Positions 1 through 8,798 of a stretch of 64,000 bases of DNA are shown here, piece after piece; the first letter of the stretch is position 1, and every line of letters starts with the position of its first letter. Made by a program: the position numbers and the translations under genes. The stretch covers positions 310,001 to 374,000 of the forward strand of contig NZ_JANHDK010000002.1 in the NCBI RefSeq assembly GCF_024494725.1, read 5' to 3'. Below the pieces are notes generated by a model. It was not told the origin of the DNA, did no database searches, and saw only the letters and a program-made list of their open reading frames with translations. This DNA comes from Haloplanus ruber. GTDB lineage: Archaea > Halobacteriota > Halobacteria > Halobacteriales > Haloferacaceae.

Positions 1-1024
1 AAGCGTCGTCGGCGGCAGCGGCTTCACCGGCGGGGAACTCCTCCGCCTGCTCGACGGTCACCCCGAGTTCGAGGTGGTCCAGGCGACCAGCCGGAGCTAC
101 GAGCGCAAGACCGTGGGCCACCAACACCCCAATCTGCGGGGGATGGACCTCCGCTTTACCGATCCGGCGGAACTCGAACCCGTCGACGTGCTCTTCGCGG
201 CGACGCCACACGGCGTCTCGATGGAGCGCATCGACGCCTTCCAGGCGGCGGCCGAGACGGTCGTCGACCTGAGCGCGGACTTCCGGCTGGGGAGCGAGGC
301 GCAGTACGACGAGTGGTACGACGGCCACGACCGGCCGGAACTGCTCGCCGACGCCGAGTACGCCCTGCCGGAGCTCAACCGCGAGAATCTCGCCGGCGCC
401 GACCTGATCGCCTCCGGCGGCTGTAACGCGACGGCGACCATCCTGGGCCTGAAGCCCCTCTTCGACGCCGGCATCCTCTCGGGCGACGAGGACGTCGTCG
501 TGGACGTGAAAGTCGGCTCTTCGGAGGGTGGCGCCGGCGGCGGCGCGGCCTCCTCCCACCCCGAGCGCTCGGGAATCGTCCGTCCCTACGCCCCGACGGG
601 CCACCGCCACGAGGCAGAGATCGAGGAGTTCCTCGGCCTCTCAGTCTCGTTTACCGTCCACGCGGTCGACATGACGCGTGGGGCGGCCGCGACCTGTCAC
701 GTCTTCCCGGACGGCCCGGTGGGAAAGAAGGACATGTGGAGCGCCTACCGCGAGAGCTACGACGACGAGCCGTTCATGCGGACCGTCGCCGGCGGCGGCG
801 GTGTCTACCGTTATCCCGAGCCGAAGGCGGTCGCGGGCACCAACTACGGCGAGGTTGGGTTCGACATCGACCCCGGAAACGAGCGGGTAGTGGTGTTCTC
901 CGCCATCGACAACATGATGAAAGGCTCGGCGGGACAGGCAGTCCACGCCGCGAACGTCGCGCTCGGCGTCAAGGAGACGGCCGGCCTCTCGTTCCAGGGG
1001 CTACACCCGGTGGGGGCACCCTGA
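1..1024 (+). CDS. argC: ArgC/LysY-type semialdehyde-forming reductase (5' end outside window)
   Basis: NADP-dependent reductase of the ArgC/LysY family, reducing the carrier-bound acyl phosphate to the semialdehyde in the arginine (and possibly lysine) pathway. The reading frame is open from base 2, and upstream of the first Met at 74 it still encodes the nucleotide-binding motif GGSGFTGGELLRLL, so the true start lies before the window. The catalytic Cys is in the segment SGGCNATA, and a Gly/Ala-rich loop follows at about GGAGGGAASSHPER. The C-terminal GEVGFDID and MMKGSAGQAVHAAN segments are typical of the family. It is first of five genes visible in one operon; in haloarchaea the upstream genes are usually argW/lysW and argX/lysX, which I cannot see here. 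Confidence 0.93.
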   Translation, partial: SVVGGSGFTGGELLRLLDGHPEFEVVQATSRSYERKTVGHQHPNLRGMDLRFTDPAELEPVDVLFAATPHGVSMERIDAFQAAAETVVDLSADFRLGSEAQYDEWYDGHDRPELLADAEYALPELNRENLAGADLIASGGCNATATILGLKPLFDAGILSGDEDVVVDVKVGSSEGGAGGGAASSHPERSGIVRPYAPTGHRHEAEIEEFLGLSVSFTVHAVDMTRGAAATCHVFPDGPVGKKDMWSAYRESYDDEPFMRTVAGGGGVYRYPEPKAVAGTNYGEVGFDIDPGNERVVVFSAIDNMMKGSAGQAVHAANVALGVKETAGLSFQGLHPVGAP

Positions 1025-1102
1025 GATGACGTCGGAACGCCGTTCCTGCACGGGGACGCAGGGGCTTGCCGCGGGCCGCCAGCGTCTGGCGAGCCACGGG
1101 AG

Positions 1103-1936
1103 GTGTCTCGGGTGACGGTCGTCGTCAAGATTGGGGGCGCGAAGGCGGTCGATCCAGCCGGCGCCGTCGGCGACGTGGCCGATCTGGTCGCGGCGGGCGA
1201 ACCCGTCGTCGTCGTCCACGGTGGCTCCACGGCGGTCGACGACCTACTGGATCGGCTCGGCATCGACCCGACGTACGTCGAGACACCGGGCGGCGTGGTC
1301 GGGCGCTTCACCGACGAGGCGACGATGGAGGCGTTCACGATGGCGATGGGAACGGTCAACACGGATCTGGTCGCGGCGTTCCGCAGGGCTGGCGTCGACG
1401 CCGTCGGCCTCTCGGGGGTCGATGGCGGCCTGCTCACGGGCGCCCGGAAGTCCGCGGTGCGGGTGGTCGAGGACGGCAAGAAGAAGATCAAACGCGGCGA
1501 CCACTCGGGGAAGCTCGAGTCGGTGAACGCCGAGTTGCTGGAGACGCTGTTGGAAGACGGCTACGTGCCCGTCACGGGGCCGCCGATGCTGGCCGACGAC
1601 GGGACACCGGTCAACACGGACGCCGACCGGGCGGCCGCGGCCGTCGCGGGCGCGCTCGGCGCCCGGCTGGTCGTCCTCACCGACGTGGCGGGCGTGTACG
1701 CCGACCCCGACGACCCGTCGACGCTGATCGACTCGGTAACGACCCCCGCGGAGTACGACGCGCTGACCGACGCCGCGGAGGGATTCATGACAAAGAAGGT
1801 GATGGCCGCGACGGAAGCCCTCGAGTCGGGGGCGTCCGAGGTGGTCGTCGCCGACGCCAACGCCGACGCGCCCGTGACGGACGCGCTCGGCGACGACGGT
1901 ACACATATCCACGCGAGCGCACTGGAGGACACATGA
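1103..1936 (+). CDS. argB: ArgB/LysZ-type amino-acid kinase (acetylglutamate / LysW-aminoadipate kinase family)
   Basis: Kinase of the amino-acid kinase superfamily that phosphorylates the side-chain carboxylate of the carrier- or acetyl-blocked substrate, the step before ArgC. Visible features are the N-terminal VVVKIGGAK phosphate-binding motif, the Gly-rich VVVHGGS loop, and the C-terminal GFMTKKVMAATEALESGASEV segment that closes the ATP site. The length of 277 residues suits LysZ/ArgB. The start is GTG at 1103; GTG at 1112 (giving MTVVVKIGG) is equally plausible. It lies 78 bases after argC, and its stop overlaps the next start as ATGA at 1933. The carrier-dependent version is inferred from the archaeal context rather than proved by residues. 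Confidence 0.9.
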   Translation: MSRVTVVVKIGGAKAVDPAGAVGDVADLVAAGEPVVVVHGGSTAVDDLLDRLGIDPTYVETPGGVVGRFTDEATMEAFTMAMGTVNTDLVAAFRRAGVDAVGLSGVDGGLLTGARKSAVRVVEDGKKKIKRGDHSGKLESVNAELLETLLEDGYVPVTGPPMLADDGTPVNTDADRAAAAVAGALGARLVVLTDVAGVYADPDDPSTLIDSVTTPAEYDALTDAAEGFMTKKVMAATEALESGASEVVVADANADAPVTDALGDDGTHIHASALEDT

Positions 1937-3054
1937 GCGGATTCGTCTTTTCAGAGAAGCCGATACAGATCGAACGCGGCGAGGGGGCGACCCTCTACGC
2001 CGACGATGGAACCGAATACCTCGATTTCGGCGCGAGTTACGCCGTCGCGGCCGTAGGACACAGCCACCCGCGGGTGGTCGACGCCGTGCAGTCACAGGCT
2101 GAGGACCTCATGTACGTCCAGGCGTCCTACCCCGTCGAAGCGCGGACGACGCTGTACGAGAAACTGGCGACGGTGTCGCCACCCGGCCTCGACAACGTCT
2201 GGCTGTGTAACTCGGGGACCGAGGCCAACGAAGCGGCGATGAAGTTCGCACGCAACGCCACCGGCCGGTCGAAGATTGTCGCCACCCGCCGAGGGTTCCA
2301 CGGCCGGACGCTCGGCGCCCTCGCGATGACGTGGAAGGACAAGTACAAGAAGTCGTTCGAGCCACTTGCGGGCGGCATCGAGTTCGTCTCCTACGGCGAT
2401 AGCGAGGAACTCGCCGAGGCGGTCGACGAGGAGACGGCCGCGGTCTTTCTCGAACCCATCCAAGGCGAGGGCGGCATCCACCCCGCCGACGACGCGTACC
2501 TCCACGAGGCACGCGCGCTCACCCGGAAGGCGGGGGCGGCCCTGGTCTTCGACGAGATTCAGACCGGCGTCGGGCGCACCGGGACGCTGTGGGCCTGCGA
2601 ACGCGCGGACGTCTCGCCCGACATCCTCACGACCGCGAAGGGCATCGCCAGCGGCCTGCCACTCGGCGCGACCGTCTGTGCGGACTGGATCGCCGACGCC
2701 GACCCGGAACACGGATCGACGTTCAGCGGGAGTCCCGTCGTCTGTGCGGCCGCCAACGCCACGCTCGACGTCATCGTCGAGGAGGACCTCCCGACCCACG
2801 CCGCGGACGTTGGCAACTACCTGATGGAGTCGATTGAGGCCGCGGACCTCCCGATCCGCGACGTCAGGGGCCAGGGACTGATGATCGGCGTCGAGGTGAA
2901 GCGAGGGTCGAACCGCCTCCTGCGGGACTTGGCGCTCGAAGAGGGGATTCTCGCGTTACCGGCCGGGCGGACCGTCCTTCGCCTGTTGCCGCCGCTGATC
3001 GTCGACGAGGCCGACGCCGACCGCGTGGTGGAGGCACTGGAGGCGGTACTGTGA
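1933..3054 (+). CDS. argD: ArgD/LysJ acetylornithine / LysW-lysine aminotransferase
   Basis: PLP-dependent class III aminotransferase converting the blocked glutamate or aminoadipate semialdehyde to the ornithine or lysine derivative with glutamate as amino donor. The PLP site is recognisable: CNSGTEANEAAMKFAR phosphate-binding segment, GFHGRT, FDEIQTGVGRTG with the Asp that pairs with the pyridine nitrogen, and TTAKGIASGLPLG with the Schiff-base Lys. Its 373 residues make it a short, ArgD-like member. The ATG at 1933 overlaps the argB stop, and the argD stop overlaps the GTG of the next gene at 3051, so translation is probably coupled through the operon. Confidence 0.93.
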   Translation: MSGFVFSEKPIQIERGEGATLYADDGTEYLDFGASYAVAAVGHSHPRVVDAVQSQAEDLMYVQASYPVEARTTLYEKLATVSPPGLDNVWLCNSGTEANEAAMKFARNATGRSKIVATRRGFHGRTLGALAMTWKDKYKKSFEPLAGGIEFVSYGDSEELAEAVDEETAAVFLEPIQGEGGIHPADDAYLHEARALTRKAGAALVFDEIQTGVGRTGTLWACERADVSPDILTTAKGIASGLPLGATVCADWIADADPEHGSTFSGSPVVCAAANATLDVIVEEDLPTHAADVGNYLMESIEAADLPIRDVRGQGLMIGVEVKRGSNRLLRDLALEEGILALPAGRTVLRLLPPLIVDEADADRVVEALEAVL

Positions 3055-4139
3055 CGGTGAGCGAGTCCGAGGAGACGGCGGAGACGGCCGAAAGCGAACT
3101 GAACGAGGCCCGTCGACTCCTCGTCGATCTGGTCGAGATTCCGTCGCCGTCGGGCGAGGAGGGGGCCGCGGCCGACCGCCTCGTCGACTTCTTCGAGACC
3201 CACGACCGCGAGGCTTGGATCGACGAGGTGGGCAACGTCCACGCGCCGGGCGACGACGCCGTCCTCCTGACCTCCCACATGGACACGGTGCCGGGCGACA
3301 TCCCGGTCGAGATCGAATCGACCGATGGCGAGCCGGCGCTGTGGGGTCGGGGAAGCGTCGACGCGACCGGATCGCTGGCGGCGATGGCCGTCGCGGCCGT
3401 CGAGACGGGCGTGAGCTTCCTCGGCGTCGTCGGCGAGGAGGTCGACTCGCGTGGCGCCCGACACGTGATCGAGAGCGACCGGGCCGAACCCGGCGCCGTC
3501 GTCAACGGCGAGCCGAGCGGGTGGACGGGCATCACACTCGGCTACCGTGGCCTTCTGGCGGGGACGTACGTCGCCACCAGCGAGTCGGGCCACACCTCGC
3601 GTCCGGAGAACAACGCGATCCAGGACGCGATGGACTGGTGGTCGCGAGTCGAAGCGGAGTTCGACCCCGACGAGTATCTCCCCGTCTTCGAGCGGGTCAC
3701 CTGCAAGCCCACGTCGTTCGAGGGCGGCAGTAGCGTCGACGGTCTCTCCGTCGAGGCGACGATGGAGGTACAGCTCCGGGTCCCCCCGAAATACACCGTC
3801 GAGGACGTCCGCGAGGTGGCCGACGGCCAACTCGATGCGGGCACCGTCCACTGGTACGACCGGGTGCCGCCGGTCATGGAGAGTCCGCGGACGGCCGCGG
3901 CGCGGGCGTTCCGGGCGGCCATCCGGGAGGCCGGCGGCGACCCGCGGCTCCTGCGCAAGACCGGGACGGCCGACATGAACGTCTTCGCGTCGGCGTGGGA
4001 CTGCCCCATGGTCACCTACGGCCCCGGCGACTCCGACTTGGATCACGCCCCCGACGAACACCTCCCGCTCACCGAGTACGACCGGTCGATCAACGTGTTG
4101 ACCGACGTCTGCGAGCGGCTCACGGAGGTGGACGGATGA
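3051..4139 (+). CDS. argE: ArgE/LysK-type M20 deacylase ([LysW]-ornithine/lysine hydrolase)
   Basis: Zinc-dependent peptidase of the M20/LysK family releasing ornithine (or lysine) from its carrier or acetyl block. The metal-site motifs are in order: SHMDTVPG near residue 80, GRGSVDATGSLAAM with the bridging Asp, GEEVDS with the catalytic Glu pair, and the late KTGTADMNVF segment. The length is 362 residues. It starts with GTG at 3051, overlapping the argD stop, and ends overlapping argF (ATGA at 4136). The acidic N-terminal 20 residues are not conserved in the family, so a slightly later start is possible. Use of the LysW-type carrier is inferred from archaeal precedent. Confidence 0.9.
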   Translation: MTVSESEETAETAESELNEARRLLVDLVEIPSPSGEEGAAADRLVDFFETHDREAWIDEVGNVHAPGDDAVLLTSHMDTVPGDIPVEIESTDGEPALWGRGSVDATGSLAAMAVAAVETGVSFLGVVGEEVDSRGARHVIESDRAEPGAVVNGEPSGWTGITLGYRGLLAGTYVATSESGHTSRPENNAIQDAMDWWSRVEAEFDPDEYLPVFERVTCKPTSFEGGSSVDGLSVEATMEVQLRVPPKYTVEDVREVADGQLDAGTVHWYDRVPPVMESPRTAAARAFRAAIREAGGDPRLLRKTGTADMNVFASAWDCPMVTYGPGDSDLDHAPDEHLPLTEYDRSINVLTDVCERLTEVDG

Positions 4140-5035
4140 GCGTCGAGACGACCGACCTGCTGGACGTGGACGACCTCACAGCCGCCGAACTGGAGGCAGT
4201 GCTCGACCGCGCGGCAGCGATCAAAGCCGGCGAGGACGACACCGACCTCGACCGACAGACGCTCGCGATGGTGTTCGAGAAGCCGAGCACACGCACCCGC
4301 ACCTCCTTCGAGACGGCGATGACACAGCTCGGCGGCCACGCCATCTTCCTCGGCCCGGACGATATCCACCTCGGACGTGGAGAGCCGGTGAAAGATACTG
4401 CGCGCGCGCTCGCGGGATACGCCGACGCGGTTATGGCGCGGCTGTTCGACCACGCGGACGTCGAGGAGTTGGCCGCGTACGCCGACGTCCCCGTCGTCAA
4501 CGGCCTGACCGACGACGCCCACCCCTGTCAGACGCTCGCGGACCTGCTGACGATCCGCGAGGCGTTCGACGGCTTCGACGACGTGACCGTCGCGTGGGTC
4601 GGCGACGGCAACAACGTCGCGCAGTCGTTCGTCCTCGGGGCGGCGCTCGCCGACCTCGAGTGTACGGTCACGACCCCGCCGTCCTACGGCGTCGACCCGG
4701 CGGTGATGGACCGCGCGGCCGAACTCGGGCCCGCACCCACCGTGGTCGACGACCCTCACGACGCCGTCGGCGACGCCGACGTGGTCTACACCGACGTGTG
4801 GGTGTCGATGGGCGAGGAAGACGTGCGCGAGGAGAAACTGGCCGCCTTCGAGGGCTACCAGGTGAACGCCGACCTGCTTGACGGGAGCGACGCCAAGGTG
4901 ATGCACTGCCTGCCCGCCCACCGCGGGGAGGAAATCACCGACGACGTCATCGAGAGCGACCGCGAGTTGATCTGGCAACAGGCGGAGAACCGCCTGCACG
5001 CCCAGGCCGGCCTGCTGGTCGAACTGCTCGACTGA
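4136..5035 (+). CDS. argF: Ornithine carbamoyltransferase
   Basis: Transfers the carbamoyl group of carbamoyl phosphate to ornithine, giving citrulline. All diagnostic motifs are present: KPSTRTRTSFE (carbamoyl-phosphate site), HPCQTLADLLT, the ornithine-binding VSMGEE region and MHCLPAHRGEEI with the reactive HCLP. The protein has 299 residues, normal for the family. The ATG at 4136 overlaps the argE stop. It is the last gene of the operon: the following 154 bases contain no gene, and the next gene has its own promoter-like sequence. Its presence beside argC-argE shows that this cluster serves arginine synthesis rather than only lysine. Confidence 0.96.
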   Translation: MSVETTDLLDVDDLTAAELEAVLDRAAAIKAGEDDTDLDRQTLAMVFEKPSTRTRTSFETAMTQLGGHAIFLGPDDIHLGRGEPVKDTARALAGYADAVMARLFDHADVEELAAYADVPVVNGLTDDAHPCQTLADLLTIREAFDGFDDVTVAWVGDGNNVAQSFVLGAALADLECTVTTPPSYGVDPAVMDRAAELGPAPTVVDDPHDAVGDADVVYTDVWVSMGEEDVREEKLAAFEGYQVNADLLDGSDAKVMHCLPAHRGEEITDDVIESDRELIWQQAENRLHAQAGLLVELLD

Positions 5036-5189
5036 CCGGCGACCGTCGGTCTCGCGCCGACTCGCCCGCACAGCAATCGACGATCCAACTCTTATACTGA
5101 GGCATGTGACCGTATAACTCCGGCGGCGGCGTGTGTCTCGGGCGTCAGATTCCCGAACGGGGTTGTTCCCACTCGTCGTGTGGTGTGGT

Positions 5190-5657
5190 ATGTCAACACA
5201 AACTGCGGCCGAAACGGGCAAGCTGGACGGCAACTGGCGAGCGGGGACTCTCGGCGGTATCGCCGGTGGACTGGTGATGGGAGCGCTCGTCGTGGCGATG
5301 AACGCTCCGACGCTGGCGGTGGCCATTCCGTCGCTGTATGCGCTGGCACCGCCCCCGACCCTCGGGCTGGGGATGGTCGTCCACGTCTCTCACGGGGCGG
5401 TGCTGGGCGTGGTCTTCGCGGCGCTCGTCGGCGTGAGCGGCGTGCGGACGCCGACAACACAGGTGGGGCTGGGAATCGCGTGGGGTGTCGCGGCGTGGGT
5501 GGGCTTCGCGGCCCTCCTCATGCCCCTCTGGCTACGTGCGGTCGGATCGCCCGCGTCGCCACCGTTCCCCAACTTCGCGCTGCCGTCGCTCCTGTGGCAC
5601 GCTGTCTACGGCGCCGTGTTGGGGGCGGTCTACGTGGCGACCGAGGAGGCGGTGTAG
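5190..5657 (+). CDS. Small polytopic membrane protein, conserved hypothetical
   Basis: A 155-residue protein that I do not recognise functionally. After a short polar N-terminus (about 20 residues) there are four hydrophobic segments at roughly 22-42, 60-83, 92-115 and 130-150, rich in Gly, Ala and Val, so it is an integral membrane protein. The ATG at 5190 is preferred over an upstream in-frame GTG at 5133, because the upstream 19 residues are basic and poor in the haloarchaeal acidic signature. It ends five bases before the end of the convergent aminotransferase gene, so the two share a very short terminator region. Function unknown. Confidence 0.75.
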   Translation: MSTQTAAETGKLDGNWRAGTLGGIAGGLVMGALVVAMNAPTLAVAIPSLYALAPPPTLGLGMVVHVSHGAVLGVVFAALVGVSGVRTPTTQVGLGIAWGVAAWVGFAALLMPLWLRAVGSPASPPFPNFALPSLLWHAVYGAVLGAVYVATEEAV

Positions 5658-5662
5658 ACCGG

Positions 5663-6985
5663 TCAGTGCCCGTCCCAGTCGTCGAGGGCGTCCTCGATGG
5701 CGGTGACGGTGCGTTCGAGGTCGTCGCGTGGGATGGTCAGCGGCGGCTGGAATCGGAGGACGTTGGAGTGGAAGCCGCCGACGCCGATGACGATGCCCGA
5801 CTCACGGAGGTGGTGGCCGACGTGTTTCGCGAGTTTTGGGTCGGGCGCGGGGGCGACGTCCATCGGCCCGGTCTCGGCGGGGTCGATGAGTTCGACCCCC
5901 TGCATCAGTCCGAGGCCGCGGGTCTCGCCGACGACGTCGTACGCTTCCAGATCCGCGAGGCGGTCGCTCAGCCACGCCCCTCGGTCACGGGTGTCGTCGA
6001 CGATGCCGTCCTGTAGCTCCTCAATGGTCGCGAGCGCCGCCGCGCAGGCGACGGGGTTGCCGCCGAACGTCGAGAGGTGATCGCCGGACTCGAAGGCGTC
6101 CGCGACCTCCGGGCGGGCAGTGAAAGCCCCCAGCGGCAGGCCGTTGGCGATTCCCTTTGCCTGGGGCATGATGTCAGGGACCACATCGAAGTGGTCCGAC
6201 GCCCACAGTTCGCCGGTGCGGCCGTAGCCCGACTGAACCTCGTCGACGATCAGCAAGGCGCCGTGGTCGTGGGCGATTTCCTGCACGCGGGAGAGCCATC
6301 CCTCCGGCGGGACGATGATGCCACCCTCGCCCATCACCGGCTCGACGACGACCGCCGCGAGGTTGTCGGCAGTGTGAGTGTTGATGACACGCTCGACGTC
6401 CTCGGCACAGGCACAGGAACAGGGGCCGCCGTCACAGAGCTGGCACCGGTAGGCGTAGGGGGGTGCGACGTGAGCGACGTCGTTGATCGTCGGCGCCATG
6501 TCGGACTTGTAGGCCTTGTTGCCGGTCAGCGCGAGGCTCCCGAGGGTCCGGCCGTGGAACGACATCTCCAGGGCCAACACCTCCTTGTTACCCGTGTACT
6601 TGCGAGCGAGTTTGATCGCCCCCTCGACGGCCTCGGTCCCGGAGTTACAGAAAAAGGACTTCTGAAGGTCTCCCGGCGTCACCTCGGCGAGTTTCTCGGC
6701 GAGGTCCGCCGCCGGCTGGTGGGGATGGACGTACGTACAGCCGTGGACGAACTCGTCGAGTTGCTCCTTGGCAGCCTCGACGACCGCGTCGTTGCCGTGG
6801 CCGACGTTGGTCACGGAGATACCCGAGAAGACGTCCAGATACTCGTTGCCGTCGAAGTCCTCGACGGTACAGTCGTCCGCCCGCCGGATCGGAACGTTCA
6901 GTTCCTTCCAGATCGGCATCAGGTACTCCTCGTACTGCGCTTGGACCGTCGCGTTGGTGGCCCTCGATGTGTAGTCCTGTGACAT
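5663..6985 (-). CDS. Class III aminotransferase (4-aminobutyrate / putrescine type) with a Cys cluster
   Basis: PLP-dependent aminotransferase of 440 residues. PLP-site motifs are CNSGTEAVEGAIK, SFHGRTLG, VDEVQSGYGRTGE and the Schiff-base Lys277 in PQAKGIANG. Between residues 181 and 193 lies a cluster of five cysteines (C181, C184, C189, C191, C193) that could bind a metal. The family covers GABA, ornithine and putrescine-type omega-amino donors; the next genes (polyamine-type ABC transporter, aldehyde oxidoreductase, ureohydrolase) favour an omega-amino substrate, but the exact one is not readable from sequence. Transcription is from a TATA-like box near 7021-7028, with a perfect inverted repeat just upstream. 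It is convergent with the membrane protein at 5190. Confidence 0.88.
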   Translation of the reverse strand: MSQDYTSRATNATVQAQYEEYLMPIWKELNVPIRRADDCTVEDFDGNEYLDVFSGISVTNVGHGNDAVVEAAKEQLDEFVHGCTYVHPHQPAADLAEKLAEVTPGDLQKSFFCNSGTEAVEGAIKLARKYTGNKEVLALEMSFHGRTLGSLALTGNKAYKSDMAPTINDVAHVAPPYAYRCQLCDGGPCSCACAEDVERVINTHTADNLAAVVVEPVMGEGGIIVPPEGWLSRVQEIAHDHGALLIVDEVQSGYGRTGELWASDHFDVVPDIMPQAKGIANGLPLGAFTARPEVADAFESGDHLSTFGGNPVACAAALATIEELQDGIVDDTRDRGAWLSDRLADLEAYDVVGETRGLGLMQGVELIDPAETGPMDVAPAPDPKLAKHVGHHLRESGIVIGVGGFHSNVLRFQPPLTIPRDDLERTVTAIEDALDDWDGH

Positions 6986-7020
6986 TCGTTACCCGTGCCT
7001 ATGTGAACTCTTTCCTACTA

Positions 7021-7028
7021 AATTAAAC
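7021..7028 (-). promoter_or_regulatory. TATA box of the class III aminotransferase gene
   Basis: On the minus strand the sequence reads gtttaattta, about 35-40 bases before the ATG at 6985, in an otherwise GC-rich region. It fits a haloarchaeal TATA element giving a short 5' leader. Confidence 0.55.
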
Positions 7029-7033
7029 TTTCT

Positions 7034-7054
7034 CGAATATTACGCCAATATTCG
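7034..7054. promoter_or_regulatory. Perfect 8-bp inverted repeat, candidate operator
   Basis: CGAATATT (7034-7041), five-base spacer, AATATTCG (7047-7054). The two arms are perfect complements, and they lie just upstream of the TATA box of the aminotransferase gene, in the only gap between it and the 3' end of the AOR gene. The position suits a dimeric regulator such as the Lrp/AsnC protein encoded at 8883-9371; that link is inference. Confidence 0.5.
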
Positions 7055-7089
7055 GATCGAAAGTGGACCGTGTACGAACCTGTTCGCGT

Positions 7090-8775
7090 TCAGGCCTCGG
7101 CGGTCGTCGCGCGATAGTCCGCCGGGAGCGCCTCCTCGGGAACGATCCCATCTTCCCACCCGCGGCGGTCGTAGTACTCGTCGAGCGCCCGGTCGAACTC
7201 GGGCAGTTCGTAGGGGAGTTGGTCGTCTTCGCGGTCGAACCCTCGCTGGTTGTTGAAGTGACGTTCGAGGGTGACCACGCGGCCCCCGACCGCGAGGAGG
7301 TCCGCGAAGTCGGCGTCGAACAGCCGTTCGTAGCGGTCGGGGTTCATGTACTGCCGGGAGAACTTACAGACGACGCCGCTGTCGTTGAGCGCCATGAGGT
7401 TCTCACGGTGGACGAGCGTGTCGGCCTTGCCGAGCGTCCCCGACGGCTCCAGAGCCTGATCCTCGTCGACGAGCGGGTACTCCACCGAGTAAAACGTCGC
7501 GTACATGTGGTCGGCGCCGCGGTTGGCGACGGCGTAGGAGAGTCCCTGACCGTTGAGGACGCGCCCTTCGTGGGCGGCGAAGTCCATCCCCTTGACCGAC
7601 CAGTTCTCGACGCCCAGGTCGTCGTGGACCCGGTCGATGCCCTCCGCGAGCGTGTCTCCGACGCCCTCGCGGTAGGCAATCTGTTCGACGGTGTCGTGGA
7701 TCAACTCAGTGTCGCCGAACGCGTCGTTCGCCGCCAGATAGGCCGCAACCGTGTTGCCCGCGGAGATGGCGTCCAATCCGTACCGGTCACAGAGCTCGTT
7801 GGATTTCATCACGTCGACGATGTCGTCGACGCCGGAGTTCGACCCGAAGGCCATGGCCACCTCGAACTCCGGGCCTTCCGTCTCGACGCCGCGTGCCTCG
7901 TCTTTCGTCGGGAGCTTGCAGGCGAACGCACAGGCCGAACAGGTTCCTTTCTTGTACTTTTTCGACTCGACGGCCGCGCCGTCGATTCCGTCGACGCCCT
8001 CGAACTGCCGCTCGGAGAAGTAGTAGGAGGGCAGTCCCTCGACTTCGTTGGCCAACTCCATCACCGCGACGGTACCCTGCCGTTTCATGATGTCGTCGGC
8101 CGTCGCCGCCTCGCGGTGTACCTCGTTTTGGGTCGCGTCGATGTCGATGTCTCGTTTCGCGTCGCCGTCGACGGTGATCGCCTTGACGTTTTTCGCTCCC
8201 ATGACGGCACCGAGACCGCCGCGGCCGAAGGCGCGTTCCTCGGAGGTCATGATGGACGCAAAGCGAACCTCGTGTTCGCCCGCCGGGCCGATGACCGCCG
8301 TCTGATCGGCGGTGATCCCGTGTTCGGTTTCGAGATAGTCGACCGTCTCCGGAACGGTCGCCCCCGCGAGACCGGGGACGGGTTCGAACTCGACGCCGTC
8401 GTCACGGACGTGAATCGCCAACAGTTCGTCGCTCGCCCCCGCAATCTCGATGGCGCCGTAGCCCGTGGCCGTGAAGTTCCGCGACATGAACCCGCCGGCG
8501 TTGCTCGACAGCAGACCGTCAGTCAGCGGCGAGACGCCAGTGCAGTTCATCCGGCCGGTGAAACTCATCGTCGAGGCCTGCATCGGTCCCGTGGTGAACA
8601 CGAGTCGGTTCTCCGGGCCGAGTGGGTCGACGTCGAAGGGGATGCGCTCGTGAGCCAGTCGCGTCCCGACGCCACGACCGCCGATGTACCGCTCTTGGAC
8701 CGTGTCGATGTCGGCCGTCGTCGTCTCGCGTGCCCCGACATCGAGCGTCAGTAGCGGGCCGGTGTCGTGTATCAT
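7090..8775 (-). CDS. aor: Tungsten-containing aldehyde:ferredoxin oxidoreductase
   Basis: Oxidises an aldehyde to the carboxylic acid and passes electrons to ferredoxin, using a bis-tungstopterin cofactor and a [4Fe-4S] cluster. The N-terminal domain has the family segments YIGGRGVGTRL, FTTGPMQ and AFGRGGLGAVMGAKN. The cluster ligands are visible as C279, C282, C286 (CSACAFAC) and the distal C470 (VVCKFS). The length is 561 residues, slightly shorter than thermophile enzymes. ATG at 8775 is preceded by a TATA-like element near 8799-8806. Its neighbours (two omega-aminotransferases, polyamine-type transporter, glutamine-synthetase-like ligase) suggest that it removes amino-aldehydes; the substrate is inferred. 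Confidence 0.93.
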   Translation of the reverse strand: MIHDTGPLLTLDVGARETTTADIDTVQERYIGGRGVGTRLAHERIPFDVDPLGPENRLVFTTGPMQASTMSFTGRMNCTGVSPLTDGLLSSNAGGFMSRNFTATGYGAIEIAGASDELLAIHVRDDGVEFEPVPGLAGATVPETVDYLETEHGITADQTAVIGPAGEHEVRFASIMTSEERAFGRGGLGAVMGAKNVKAITVDGDAKRDIDIDATQNEVHREAATADDIMKRQGTVAVMELANEVEGLPSYYFSERQFEGVDGIDGAAVESKKYKKGTCSACAFACKLPTKDEARGVETEGPEFEVAMAFGSNSGVDDIVDVMKSNELCDRYGLDAISAGNTVAAYLAANDAFGDTELIHDTVEQIAYREGVGDTLAEGIDRVHDDLGVENWSVKGMDFAAHEGRVLNGQGLSYAVANRGADHMYATFYSVEYPLVDEDQALEPSGTLGKADTLVHRENLMALNDSGVVCKFSRQYMNPDRYERLFDADFADLLAVGGRVVTLERHFNNQRGFDREDDQLPYELPEFDRALDEYYDRRGWEDGIVPEEALPADYRATTAEA

Positions 8776-8798
8776 GGTTGGAGACTGTTCTGTGCTAT

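Noticed and set aside
7063-8754. 563-residue open frame on the plus strand antisense to the AOR gene
   Set aside because: It is the shadow of a well-supported gene: high-GC codon usage keeps the opposite frame open, and the protein shows no family pattern.
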